Below are positions 1 through 22,300 of a stretch of 64,000 bases of DNA, piece after piece (within the stretch, counting starts at the first letter, position 1; every line of letters starts with the position of its first letter). Location: assembly GCF_027942865.1 (NCBI RefSeq), contig NC_134514.1:38373765-38437764 (forward strand). Reading direction: 5' to 3'. The notes under the pieces are model-generated. The model saw only the letters and a program-made list of their open reading frames with translations. It had not been told where the DNA came from and ran no database searches. The translations under genes and the position numbers were made by a program. The DNA comes from Odontesthes bonariensis. Lineage: Eukaryota > Chordata > Actinopteri > Atheriniformes > Atherinopsidae.

Positions 1-2163
1 TGCAAGTAACAGATTCTGTTCTTGCAGACACTGTCGAAGATAAAGATTTGGTCAACTGAGTAACAGTTTTTTGAGCAATGAGTTCTTTAAGCCTGGACAA
101 CAAACAAATTTGAGAGCTCATGTGACATTTGCTCTGACTGAATGATTTAATTCAAATGTATGCATTTTTATATTGTTAGTTACAGAGAGAAAGTGCACTT
201 AACTTTCTGGAGAAAAAAAAAATCATCATAGAACATTTAACAGAGACCTAGAAATCCATGTTTTCTGTGTAATGGTCATTGTTCTGTTGAGCTGAAAATA
301 TATTATTGGATTCCTACACATACAACAGAACCAAAAAAACTTTGCAATGTCCTGCAAACTTCACATAGTTTCTAAAACGTTTAGATTACGTGTCATATGA
401 CACCCTCAAAATACGTAATCCATTCCCAGTTGTACAATTTCTTAAAGAAAACAAATCCCTTATCCAAGTCATGATAATAGTGCCAAAAAATCCACTAAAA
501 GTCCATGCGGGGTGTATCTCCTCACAAAAGAGCCTTTCTCATTCACCTGTACCAATACAAGTGTAGATGCAGCTAGAGGGAGCATTGCTTTTTTAAGAAG
601 AATTACATCTAGCTGCCACGGGACAGCCTCACCAAAACAGAACCAGTACTGTCCCGTCCAATTGAAAAATAGGGTGCCTGGGTCGACTGGTGAACAAACA
701 CTTCCATCTCAACAGGGACCAACATGCATATGATGGAGTACGACATAAGTGCCATCTATAGTGCAGCTATAATGGAACTCTGAGAATACCAAATAATTAG
801 AAGCATTAGCTGTAAATAGTTTTTAAATCAGTTCCTTTGAACTGATGACAAGCTGACCTGGATGTGCATGAACCTGGATGTTCAGAAAGAAACTCAGAAG
901 GAGCGATCTACAATTTAAGAGACAGAAACACCAACGTCTGCAGAAGCAGATGGCTTTTCAAAGGCATTCCTGGAGACTTGTGAAATTGAAAAAGTATAAA
1001 TCGGTGGCGCAGGCTCAGGAGAGTGAAGCGAGCTTCATCACAAACAACAATGAAATATAATTGAGTTAGTAGAATTTTCCCAAAGATCCACTGTGCAATT
1101 AAAACACCTTCCACTGAAAAAAATTTCATAAGGGGACAACTGTATTATGACAAATATATACTTTAAAAAAAATATATCATTGACACGCATTACACATACT
1201 TTTACATCAATACACACAATGTACTATCATACTGATTTGTGACTGTATCAGCACCTCCAGTTCATATTCAAGACAAATCTCCAGTGATTAAATAAAATAA
1301 CAATAGATAAATATGTTAAAACACTAAGATCTGCACACAATGGCATGTTTACCATGTGAGGGGTTAATGAGGAAAGCTGTGGTGGAGCTCCTCTGAAAAG
1401 GGATTTTAATGTTCTATATCATCATTTAATTAAAGAATGTATAAAAAATATATCTGTTTTACATAAACAGTTTGACTTACTTAAATACTCAGCTATAAAA
1501 TGCACCGTATTTACAACAGCAACATTAGTCGAACTTAAATCTTACAACTAGAGACAGAGGTGAAGTAAGACACATTTAAAGTTCCAATGTGTAGGATTTA
1601 GGGATATCTACTGGCAGAAACACTTTCATTAGGATAGACTCCTGTGAAATGTAACAATATTGTATAAATGTATAAATAAAATACATTTACATTTACAAAT
1701 AAGAATCAGAGTTTTCCATCAATAGACAGCACGGATCCTCTTATTAAGGCTGCCATATAACACGTTGCAGCGGTACGTTTCTACAGTAGCCCTGGAAGGA
1801 CAAATCAAACCCTGGATCTACAGAAGGCGATTCTCATATTCAGCTCTCAGCTCTCGGGATCAGGGCTACTCAGGCTACATCGGTTGCAATCAACATTTTT
1901 GCCACTAGATGTCATAATATCCAACACACTGCTCCTTTTTTCAGCATTTCATTAACAATTTGAGAGGGAAAAAGAAAAGATACACACAAATAGAATCCAT
2001 TCAAAAACTAAACAAAACAACTTTTCAAGTGACAGTTATAGAGACGCTGAGCTACAAGACAGGTCTCACCACAACCTTATGAGCAAGGCTGCTTTGAGCT
2101 GTAACAATGTGCAGCAGAACTGCCGACATAAGGAATAGAAATGCTGACAATGGGAAGTGCATT
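1..2163. other. Region downstream of PPM1D, no gene recognised
   Basis: This AT-rich stretch follows the PPM1D stop codon in the direction of that gene, so part of it is probably PPM1D 3' UTR. I see no convincing exon on either strand; the short open frames at 512-733, 878-1060 and 908-1129 lack family resemblance. Around 1578-1690 the sequence resembles the end of an interspersed fish repeat that I have seen in many teleost introns, but the copy is incomplete. I did not find a clear AATAAA on the minus strand, so the 3' end of the PPM1D transcript is not defined here. Confidence 0.5.
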
Positions 2164-13325
<11,162 letters not shown>

Positions 13326-13437
13326 GGCTACAAATGTGAGAGGCTCTTCGTTTTCTCGGAACAGTGAGCATATAAAATCACGGGGATAAAATTTAATGCA
13401 GAGCTACGTCCCGTCTTTGTTTATGTTCAAGCGTAGT

Positions 13438-13447
13438 AAGCATGCTC
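13438..13447. promoter_or_regulatory. p53-type half-site upstream of PPM1D
   Basis: AAGCATGCTC fits the RRRCWWGYYY half-site exactly. It lies about 115 bp upstream of the PPM1D ATG. PPM1D is a known p53-induced gene in mammals, so the location is suggestive, but I see only one clean half-site and no adjoining second one. A single 10-bp match has real chance odds. Confidence 0.35.
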
Positions 13448-13460
13448 AACGCATACGCGT

Positions 13461-13468
13461 TGACGTCA
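13461..13468. promoter_or_regulatory. Full palindromic CRE upstream of PPM1D
   Basis: TGACGTCA is a complete cAMP-response element about 136 bp upstream of the PPM1D start codon. Mammalian PPM1D promoters have been reported to depend on a CRE close to the start, so the site is likely conserved in function. A further TGACGTGG and AACGTCA pair occurs at about 13491-13507. Confidence 0.6.
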
Positions 13469-13516
13469 GAGACTGCCTTCTTCTGGTAAATTGACGTGGC
13501 AACGTCAATTTAGCTG

Positions 13517-13530
13517 TTGCCCTCTAGCGG
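13517..13530 (-). promoter_or_regulatory. CTCF-like motif upstream of PPM1D
   Basis: On the minus strand the sequence CCGCTAGAGGGCAA closely matches the CTCF core. It lies about 190 bp upstream of the PPM1D ATG, on the edge of the PPM1D/APPBP2 intergenic region. Motif match only. Confidence 0.45.
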
Positions 13531-13740
13531 TTAGAAGTCCCCAGGTTTAGGAGCAACTCCAAGTACCCCAGTGTAATCTAGGTATTGCATTTTCTGATGA
13601 GACTGCAAATGCAGCAGTGCTTAATGAACTGTATGACTGTGGTTTCTGCATGTTTTTTTTACGACGAAAATTACATTAAAGCTAGATGTCCAAACTTTTA
13701 CTTTTGTCCTCAAATATAGTTTTCCATTTCAAATCTGAAA

Positions 13741-13835
13741 GTAATAATAAAAATAATAATACATAAGTTTTATATAGCGCTTTTCCAAATGCTCAAAGAC
13801 GCTTTACATAAGGAACAAACAGAAAGCAGAGACAA
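13741..13835. repeat. Fish interspersed repeat fragment (TTATATAGCGC type)
   Basis: TTTTATATAGCGCTTTTCC followed by TCAAAGACGCTTTACA is a motif found in a very common teleost dispersed repeat. The copy is worn and its ends are not clear. The surrounding 13550-14780 is AT-rich and shows no gene; poly(A) tracts and a run of G at about 14727-14739 are low-complexity. Confidence 0.5.
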
Positions 13836-14784
13836 AAACAAGACATTATAAACAAAGGTAATAATGAAATGTATGGAAAACGATGGATTAAACTTATAGA
13901 AGGGGAACATTGGGAAAACTGAGTCAAAGAAAAAATAATAAACTAGCCTAAAAGGTAACTCAAAAAAGATAGATTTGCTATAAAATGTTTTTTGTTATAG
14001 TGATCATTTATTCTTTAATGTATTGGCTATTGGTCCTCTTATGTCGATAATCAAAAAACAAAAAAGATGTCAAAACCATAATAAACTAAATCAAATCAAA
14101 CGGCCACTGAGACACCATGGGAGTGAATTTACGCAGGTAATTGAGTCCATTGTCCAGGCAAAAAATTACGTTTCTTTCGGTTTATTTCTCCAACCACAAG
14201 CAAACAAACAAATGACAATGGCCTTTGCCGCCTCTCTTGCCCTGGTAAAAACCTATTTGCCCTCCCAGGTGCCTGCTCACCTGTGACTGCCTGCTCATAA
14301 GTAAACTCTCCAGTGCGCCCCAGCTACCACTTGCTTTCAAAATAAAAGCACAATTAAATACCCAAATTAACTCAAACAATACTAAATATCATAAACAACC
14401 AAAAAAGGTTAATTCCCCAAACTAAACCCCCAAAAGATAACTAACTAATAAGTGAGGCAAATATACAAAATAACAAATAGCTCCTACATTTTACTTTAAT
14501 GTTTTTTATTTTTACATTTATTTATTGTTTTGAATTATTATTATCATTATTTTATTATCCTTATCCTTTCTCATTATTATTATCTGTACAATTTCTACAG
14601 TTTTAAACTTATGAGTGAAACAGCCTATGTAAAATTGTGTTTTGATCTATGTTATAGACTTAATTAAAAAGGAAAAAAGGAAAAAAAAAAAAAAAGGATA
14701 AAGAAGGAAAAAGATCCTCCATGGAGGGGGGGGGGGGGGATGGGTTTAAAAAAAAAAAAAAAGACAAGAGAAAAACACTGTTAC

Positions 14785-15012
14785 AGACTTTAGGCAGAGA
14801 GGAACATTTTATCAGGTGTTGTAGGTGATTTTGAACAGGTGGGTTTTGAGCTGGCTTTTGAATGAGGGGAGTGTATCGGAGTTCCGGATGGCGGGGGGGC
14901 AGGGAGTTCCAAAGGGTAGGGGCAGCGATGGAGAACGCTCTGTCCCCAAGGATGCGGTACTTGGTCTTGGTGATGGGAGTGAGGAGCATGCTGAGACGAA
15001 ACAGCACTAAAA
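14785..15012 (-). pseudogene. LINE fragment, C-terminal reverse-transcriptase tail (L2-like)
   Basis: Minus-strand frames read ITKTKYRILGDRAFSIAAP and TLWNSLPP, then after a frame change an ...FKSQLKTHLF-like phrase. This pattern is the end of ORF2 in L2-type fish LINEs. Only the last 70 or so residues survive, with frameshifts. The assignment is by eye. Confidence 0.55.
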
Positions 15013-15164
15013 TGTACCGTCACTTTGAAATCTCCAAGTGGGAGGATATTGAAATAAACTATGTTTAGCGGATCTTCATCCAACTCTGGAGGAAAAATTT
15101 CCAATTTAGCACAATTTATTGATTTGCAATCAAGCTGAAGTTGCTTTTTGATTTTGACCACTTA

Positions 15165-17360
15165 GAATAGAATAGCCTTTATTGTCATTGCACTGCTTCC
15201 GCAGAGCCATCCTGCACCACAAAGGTTAAAAAACAAGGCAAAAAAACAACATAAAGGACATTATAAACATAAAAACATTTGGATAAAAATATATAAAAGA
15301 GTCGGGTAAGACCGACTGTGAGTGAGTGGAAAGTGTGTGTGTCCATGGATGTTTGCAGTCCGATTGGCCCAGGGCAAGAAACTGTCTGTTAGTCTGCCGG
15401 TGCGGGACCTTGTTGCCCTGTAGCGTCTCCCAGAGGGCAACAGATCAAACAGCGGGTGGTAGGCAGGGTGTGAGGGCTCTCCTGTGATGGCCTTGGTTTT
15501 TCTGAGGCAGCAGGATGTGGAGAGGTGTTCCAGGTTGGGCAGCCGATGACCCTTTGGGTAGTGTTTATGACCCTCTGCACCGCCTTCCTGTCCTCAGCTG
15601 TGGAGCCTGAACCACACACCCAGGCAGGATGTTGGAACACTCTCCACAGAGGAGTGACAGAAGGCCAGCAGCAGCTTTGTGTTCAGGTTGTTCTTCCTGA
15701 GGACGCGCAGGAAGTGAAGCCGCTGCTGAGCCTTCTTCACCAGGGCCCGGATGTTAAACGTCCAGGAGTGGTCAGCAGAGATGTGGGTGCCCAGAAACCT
15801 GAAGGTGAGGACAGTTTCCACTGGTTCTCCATTTATGAGGAGGGGGGGTGGTCCTGTCTGTTCTTCCTGAAGTCCATGATGAGTTCTTTTGTCTTATGGA
15901 CATTCAGGGTCAGGTTGTTGTCTGAGCACCACAGTGACAGCTTCTCTACCTCAGCCCTGTATGCTGTCTCATCCTCGTTGCTGATGAGTCCAACCACGGT
16001 GGTGTCGTCGGAGAGCAGTAGAGGGCTCAGAACACAGCCTTGGGGGGAACCAGTGCTGAGTGTGAGTGTGGAGGAGTAGTGGGGGCTGAGTCTCACAGAC
16101 TGTGGGCGACTCCTCAGGAAGTTTTTAATCCAGGTGCAGGGAGCTGAAGCAGTTTGTTAAAAAGAATGTCCGGGATCATTGTGTTAAACGCTGAGCTGTG
16201 ATCCACAGTGTGAGGGCGTCCTCTGTGGACCGGTTTGCCCTGTAAGCGAACTGGTGTGGGTGGAAGGAGGGAGGGAGGCAGTCTCTGATGTGCTGGGAGA
16301 CTGATCGCTCCAGGCACTTCAGACGTGAGGGCGATGGCTCTGTAATCATTCAGACTCACTATGGCAGGTTTTTGGGGATGGGGATGATGGTGGAGGCCTT
16401 CAGACATGTGGGGACAGTGGCATGTGTCAGGGAGAGGTTGAAGAGCTTGGTGAGGATCCCTGCCAGTTGGTCTGCACATGCCTTACTCACCGTCCAGGCC
16501 AGCAGCTTTCCTGGGGTTCACTGCTCTAGGTTTTTCCTCACCGAGAGAGGAGGGGACCTAGAGCCGAGGGCAAAGAAGCTGTTCAGCTCCTCTGCCAGTG
16601 TGCCTCTGCTGCCGCCGCTAGAGGGTGTGGAAGGGGGGTGGCCTTTGTAGTTGGTTAGGGCCTGGATGCCCCTCCACATCTGTCGTGGGTTGTTGTCAGT
16701 CAGGTATCCCTCCATTTTCCTCTTGTAGGAATCCTTGGCCTCTTTGATGCCCCTCCTCAGGTCAGCTCTGGCGGTGCTGTAGAGAGCTCTGTCTCCTTTT
16801 CTGAAGGCCTAGTTTCGAGCTCTGATCAGGGTCTGGACTTCCTTTGTCATCCAGGGCTTTCTGTTTGGGAAGGCCCAGATGCGTCTTTCCTCTGTGACGT
16901 TTTCTACACAGCACTTTATGTAGAAGTGGACAGACTCGGTGTGTGTGTCCAGGTCCTGATGTTCAAAATATGCTCCACTCTGTGCAGGCAAAGCAGTCCT
17001 GCAGCTGGGCAAGAGCCTTTTCAGGCTGGACTTTGATGGTCTGTGAGGCCGGTTTTGTTTAAGGAGGCGTCCTGAGGGGAGTGTAGGCCCGGAAGGGGAG
17101 CAGAGAGAGATGATCTGACTGTCCGATGTGGGGGAGGGGGGTCGCTCTGTTGGCATGCTTGAAGTTTGAATAAACATGATCAAGTGTGTTATTTCCCCTG
17201 GTTGCACACTTGACGTGCTGGTGGAATTTGGGAAGAACAGTCTTGAGGCATGCTCTGTCAAAGTTCCCAGCGGTGATGTGCACGCCATCTGGATGAGCCT
17301 TCTGTTGTTTGGATACCATGAGCTGAAGCTTCTAGACGTTTGTGCAGAGGTCAACAGCTA
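15165..17360 (-). pseudogene. Decayed non-LTR retrotransposon (Rex1/CR1-like), endonuclease to 3' tail
   Basis: Minus-strand pieces follow ORF2 order. At 17319-17059 is the end of an endonuclease domain with PKFHQHVKCATRG, NNTLDHVYSNFKHA and the catalytic GQSDHLSL. At 16479-16114 comes the early RT region. At 16096-15833 is [14 protein letters not shown] joined straight to [10 protein letters not shown], then [15 protein letters not shown]. At 15821-15594 are FRFLGTHISADHSW and AQQRLHFLRVLRK, and at 15640-15389 the C-terminal DRKAVQRVINTTQRVIG region. The 3' end carries an AATAAAGGCTATTCTATTCT-type tail at about 15163-15182. The stretch normally found between the SPLL and ADDT motifs is missing, and there are frameshifts and stops, so it cannot move by itself. 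It occupies the middle of the PPM1D-APPBP2 intergenic region. Confidence 0.8.
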
Positions 17361-17444
17361 GATGACTCCCAGGTGAATAAGTTTTATAAAATAATTGTGG
17401 CGCAAGAACAAAGAGAACTATGTGGGTATCTCTCTTTCTCTCTC

Positions 17445-17640
17445 CAGGAGCAGGAGGTGAGGAAAAACCTTAAAGCAGTGAACCCCAGGAAAGCTGCTGG
17501 CCTGGACGGTGATTAAGGCATGTGCAGACCAACTGGCAGGGATCCTCACCAAACTCTTCAACCTCTCCCTGACACATGCCACCATCCCCAGATGTCTGAA
17601 GGCCTCCACCATCATCCCCATCGCCAAAAACCTGCCATAG
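17445..17640 (+). pseudogene. Inverted fragment of the same LINE family
   Basis: This plus-strand piece (AACCCCAGGAAAGCTGCTGG, then ACCAACTGGCAGGGATCCTC, then CACCATCATCCCCATC) is the reverse complement of about 16368-16545 in the neighbouring LINE. The two copies form a large imperfect inverted repeat with about 0.9 kb between them. Copies of AGTTTTATAAAATAATTGTGG occur at about 17380 and 17643, bracketing the fragment. Confidence 0.75.
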
Positions 17641-17749
17641 ACAGTTTTATAAAATAATTGTGGTGCGAGAACAAAGAGGAAGTGTCAGAAATAGAATTAC
17701 TACTCTCAGCAAAGAAGTTCCTTTGCATCAAATTATGGCTTAACTAAAG

Positions 17750-18235
17750 ATTTGTAAAGGTGGCAGTGTTGAACATCATCATGAAATCACATCATCAGAG
17801 GATCAATACATTAAACTCTGATCAGTCGGAGACTGAAAAACAACTTCCTCAGTGAGAGAGAATTTGCTTAACAAGGAACCCAAGACTCCAATCAAAATAG
17901 GGTAAACAAGGGCAAATGCTTTGGCTGGGCTGAGATAATCCAGCATTTTACAACGGATGACAGAAAAAACGAGAGGTATTTACTGATTAATCCAAGTTAG
18001 AGGCTTGAGGCATTGACCAACCAAATTCAATTTGTCATAAACAGGCTTCACTTTCTGGTTTGCATCTTTGTGGACAAGGATTTTACTGTAACTGGGCGAT
18101 GAGCCCAAATACACCTAAAAGTTTCAAGAATTACTAGAAGAACAAAGAGCACAGTCAGTCACCCGACCTCAATCCCATAGAAAATGTATGGAGAAGCTGA
18201 AGAATGAAAAAGTCAAACGTTCTGCACATACTCAC
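17750..18235 (+). pseudogene. Possible Tc1-like transposase remnant
   Basis: Around 18160-18215 the text GACCTCAATCCCATAGAAAA then TGTATGGAGAAGCTGAAGAA corresponds to the DLNPIENVW...LK motif near the end of Tc1-type transposases. The upstream stretch may be the rest of a badly worn copy, but I cannot frame it. Ends are not defined. Confidence 0.4.
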
Positions 18236-18237
18236 TC

Positions 18238-18545
18238 TTTTGATTCAATTCAATTCAATTCATTTTTATTTATATAGCGTCAAATACAACAAATGTCATC
18301 TCAAGGCACTTAGATAATAAAGTCCAATTCAAGCCAATTGGAATTAAATTAATTGTAATCATAATTATTCATAAAATAATCCAATTCGTTCATATAGAGC
18401 CAATTCAAAAACAATTTCCTAGCTAAGGAAACCAACAGATTGCACTGAAACTTTTTTTTTTTTTCGGTCCAATCTCCCGGCCTGAGCATGCCTGAGGCGA
18501 CTGTGGAGAGAAACAGTATCTTTGATGATAGTAAGATCATCCTGA
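18238..18545. repeat. Fish interspersed repeat with TTTATATAGCG core
   Basis: ATTCAATTCATTTTTATTTA leads into TATAGCGTCAAATACAACAA and later CTCAAGGCAC. This is a well-known teleost dispersed repeat. The far end (CGGTCCAATCTCCCGGCCTG onward to about 18500) also belongs to it. No coding capacity. Confidence 0.55.
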
Positions 18546-19336
18546 GATAACAGGGCTAGTTTGTGTCGCTCAAGTGCTACTGTCATCTAAGCAAAAGGAG
18601 CACCAGACAAACAAGATATCTCGAAATTTTTCATAAATTCAACTTTAAATTTGAACACTGACTCTCATCTTAAATCAACAGTTTATCCCCTCTTCTCACT
18701 TATATAAACTGAATAATTGGACTGTGACACAATTAGTCATTTATGTTAAAATGGCAAACTCTTTCTTACTGTTTTCATCCATATCAATTCAGTTATGTGA
18801 TCAGTATTAAAAGGAAAGAGCTTTATGTAAAGGTGATGAGTTTCTTGAACGTTTAAACAGCATTATTATGCTTTTTTAATCCTGCAGCTGATTTAAAAAC
18901 TAGAAGGCAAAAGTAGATTTAGAGGACGAGGTAACGTGTTAAGCAGTCAGAGTCACAGACATGTCAAAAACACCTTTTTCTTTCGCTTGTTTAAAGCATA
19001 GCGTAAGCTGTTATTCTTTGAGGAGAAAAAGATGTTTTCGTCCTTGCACGATTGCGTCACTGCGTCAGTGTCTGTAAATGTGTGCGTCGGGACGGGGGCA
19101 CGGAAATGCTGCTGGCTTGACGAATTATCATCTGAGATGAAGGGGAAGGATGGACATTGTACATCGATTTTAGAATTGCACCGTGAAGCTGTGGACAATA
19201 CGACTGTTTGTAGCTCCACTACACAGTGAATGTTATATGAGGACTCAAGGAGAAAGGGTTTTTATCGCAGTGAGGTAACGAATGTAGGGGAGAGTTGGGG
19301 AGGGCTGTAGCTGCTGGGGTTTTTCGGAAAAACAAC
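18546..19336. other. Upstream region of APPBP2
   Basis: Intergenic sequence leading to the APPBP2 start. The final 300 bp is less AT-rich with GC-rich patches around 19090 and 19290-19320, which fits a promoter and 5' UTR. No TATA box or conserved element is clear to me. Confidence 0.5.
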
Positions 19337-22300
19337 ATGGCTGCGGTGGAGCTCGAATGGATCCCAGAAACGCTATACAACACCGCTATCTCGGCTGTGG
19401 TTGACAACTACAGCCGATCAAGAAGGGACATACGGTCGCTCCCAGAAAATATTCAGTTTGATGTTTATTATAAGGTAAGTTTGGCTGAAATGTGTCTGAA
19501 ATCCACCATCCGGTACGAGTTTCTGTGATCAGCTGCTAACGTTACTGCTAACCTTAGCTTAATATCGACAACGTTACGGTGGCTCTGTCCATAGAAGAAT
19601 TGCTTTCAGGAAAACCAAATAGATGAACGACTATTTTTAACTGAGTTTAATTTTTGAACACCCATGTGTTCATTTGCTTAACGAGCTGTTGACGAATAAA
19701 AAGCCTTTGGCGACATTGACCCTGGTGGTAAACATGCAACAGAGTAGTTTCAGCATCGTTCTGTACACAAGGCGTTTTTAAAGGTTTGTTTTTGCCAGTA
19801 GTTCCTATGACTCACTGTAATGAAACGAAGGTTAGCCTCTCCTTTGCAGGCAACACATCTGTGCTGAGCTGGACCAGACACCACATTTGTTATGGCTGTA
19901 TTTTCTAACCTTGAAAGCCGTTCGTTGAGTCGCCAGGACAGTTGGGGAAATGTTCCATTAAAACCAGGCGACAACACAGCTGTGCCATCAGCGATGACAG
20001 AATCCATGGCCCTTTAAATTGGTTAACCTCACAGTTACAGTAGGCTATCTGATGTTCAATGTAACATCTGCCTATAAAAGGCCATCCGTATTAACATCTT
20101 ACCGTGGCCCAATTTTCATACAATTGAAATGATTTGATTCTGAAGTACATGAGCATTTCATTTTAGGCCACGTTTTGATCAATTGCAACAAACTGGGTGA
20201 CGTCAAAATTCTTTTGGTGAAGAAATGTCATCCGTACAGTTTGGCAATGATATTTTTATTGGATTTGGTGTCATGAGAAAATAAAAATCAGGAAAACACA
20301 AACTTATCAAACAGACATGGCATCACAATTTCTTTACTCACCTTGTGAAAAGAATAGAGCGTCACATACGACTTTCAAGCTGGAACTGATGCAACTTCAT
20401 TTTGTATAGGTTTCTGTGAAAGAAAGCACAGAGGTACAGTTTCAAAGTTGATCCACTGGTAAAACCCATCTGAGGTGGCAAGGAAGGAGGTCTTGTTTTT
20501 CATATAGACGTGCCTACATTGTATGTGTTGTCATGGAATGCACGGCTTTAACCACCAGTGCTGTCGTCACTTAGTTGATTCTATGGTGTGTAAAACTACC
20601 AACAACGTCCTTTTTTGTTTTTTGTTTTATTTTGCTGCATTTTCTAATTGTTTATATTTTTGTTGGGCTCAACTGGGAAAAAAAAAAGAAGCTAGATCAT
20701 CTTCTGATTATGAACCTTGGTTCAGTAAAATATGATTGAGCTCCTCATCATTCAACTAGAACGTTACATATTTCTTAACAGTGCTGCAATCTGTCTGCTT
20801 CTGAACATTATTAGTAACATATGGAAAAGCTCACTGCCTTATAAGTCATGGTTGGATTCTGTGACAGCTGACGAACTATAGCTGTCAATAGCCCCCAAAA
20901 AATGTTTGAAGAAAATGGTACATCCTACAAGTTAGCTGATTAGCTGATTAAATAGTTGATTAAATGTATCCGCTGTTGACACCATGTGTCCCAAAAGTAG
21001 TACAAGTTGTGCTAACACCAGCATAGTATTATGCTGACAATGGCAATTCCACACAAATGTCAAGCAAGTACTATGTTGTTCATGTTTACTATCCTAGCTT
21101 ACTATGTCTACATCTGCATATTAGCACTGCAACTCTTGTAAAAAAAATAAGTCCTCACTTTTGCAAGTCCTTGGTCATAAACCCAAATCTCTGATTAATT
21201 AGAACTGCTGCTGAGATTAGATGAAGTCACCAGTTGGTACAAAACAGTCTGAGGGGTTCAAACTGTACATATTGTTAAATTATGATGAAAGAATGGCCCA
21301 CTCACGACATCAAGTTGTTACAGTATATCAGCATGATAAACGTGCATTTGATTGTGTTCCTGCCATACCGTAAGCGTTTTTAGACACGTGCTTTCAGTCT
21401 GGTGGCAACTAAAGGTGTCGGTGTCATGTGTGAGTTACCCTCCTCTTCATTTCCTGTAGCAGTTGATGATGGCACTCTGACTTGGTTAGACCTAGATTTC
21501 TACACGTATCTCATTAAACTTGGCACATATCTAAACTGATGCGGTCACATTAATGGACAGACAGACAAAACGGCAGTAGTTTGACATATGGTGAGTCGTT
21601 CAGAGAAAATCGACAGATGTCATTATTAAATAGATCATGTTCAAGCTTTCCTCTTCCCTGGTTTTACCTGCTTTTGATTATACTGTGATTATGTCAGCAT
21701 TTTGAACTGCCTCCATTCACCTCCGTTTTACCACAAAGCAGTATATTTGTTGTTGTCATGAATCAGTTTGGCCAAATGACATTTTACGAGAAACTGTAAC
21801 TCCGGAAGGACTCATTTTTTGGGGTGCTGCAGCTTCTCTTATGACAAACGGCTTTGACTATGTGTAGATCAAGTCCCCAGATGAAGTACTTAATAAGTAG
21901 TTAATATCAACTATGCCATAGCTGTTATTTAGTTAAACCCTTGCAACTATAACACTAATTGTTCAACAAGCTTAAACATGTTGAAAAGTGATATTTAAGT
22001 TGCTTCGTCCAGCACCACTTGGCTTTAAACTGCTGTGTTTAACATGCTGACATCCATTGTTATGGCCATATGACATGTTGTCAACTGTGACTCTGCAAGG
22101 ACGATGATACCTAACTTTATGTATTGTCCAGAATTGCGCAAATGGCAAATATCTTGCTGAGACTGTGGTTCTTTCCAACACAGTTACAGGCATTTCTGAA
22201 TGAGGCGTGAGGAACTTCATGGAACAGTGATTGCATAAAAGACAGCTTTGACCGGAAGAGGACCCTAAAGGCCCTGCCTTCCAGTGTATAACTAACTCTA

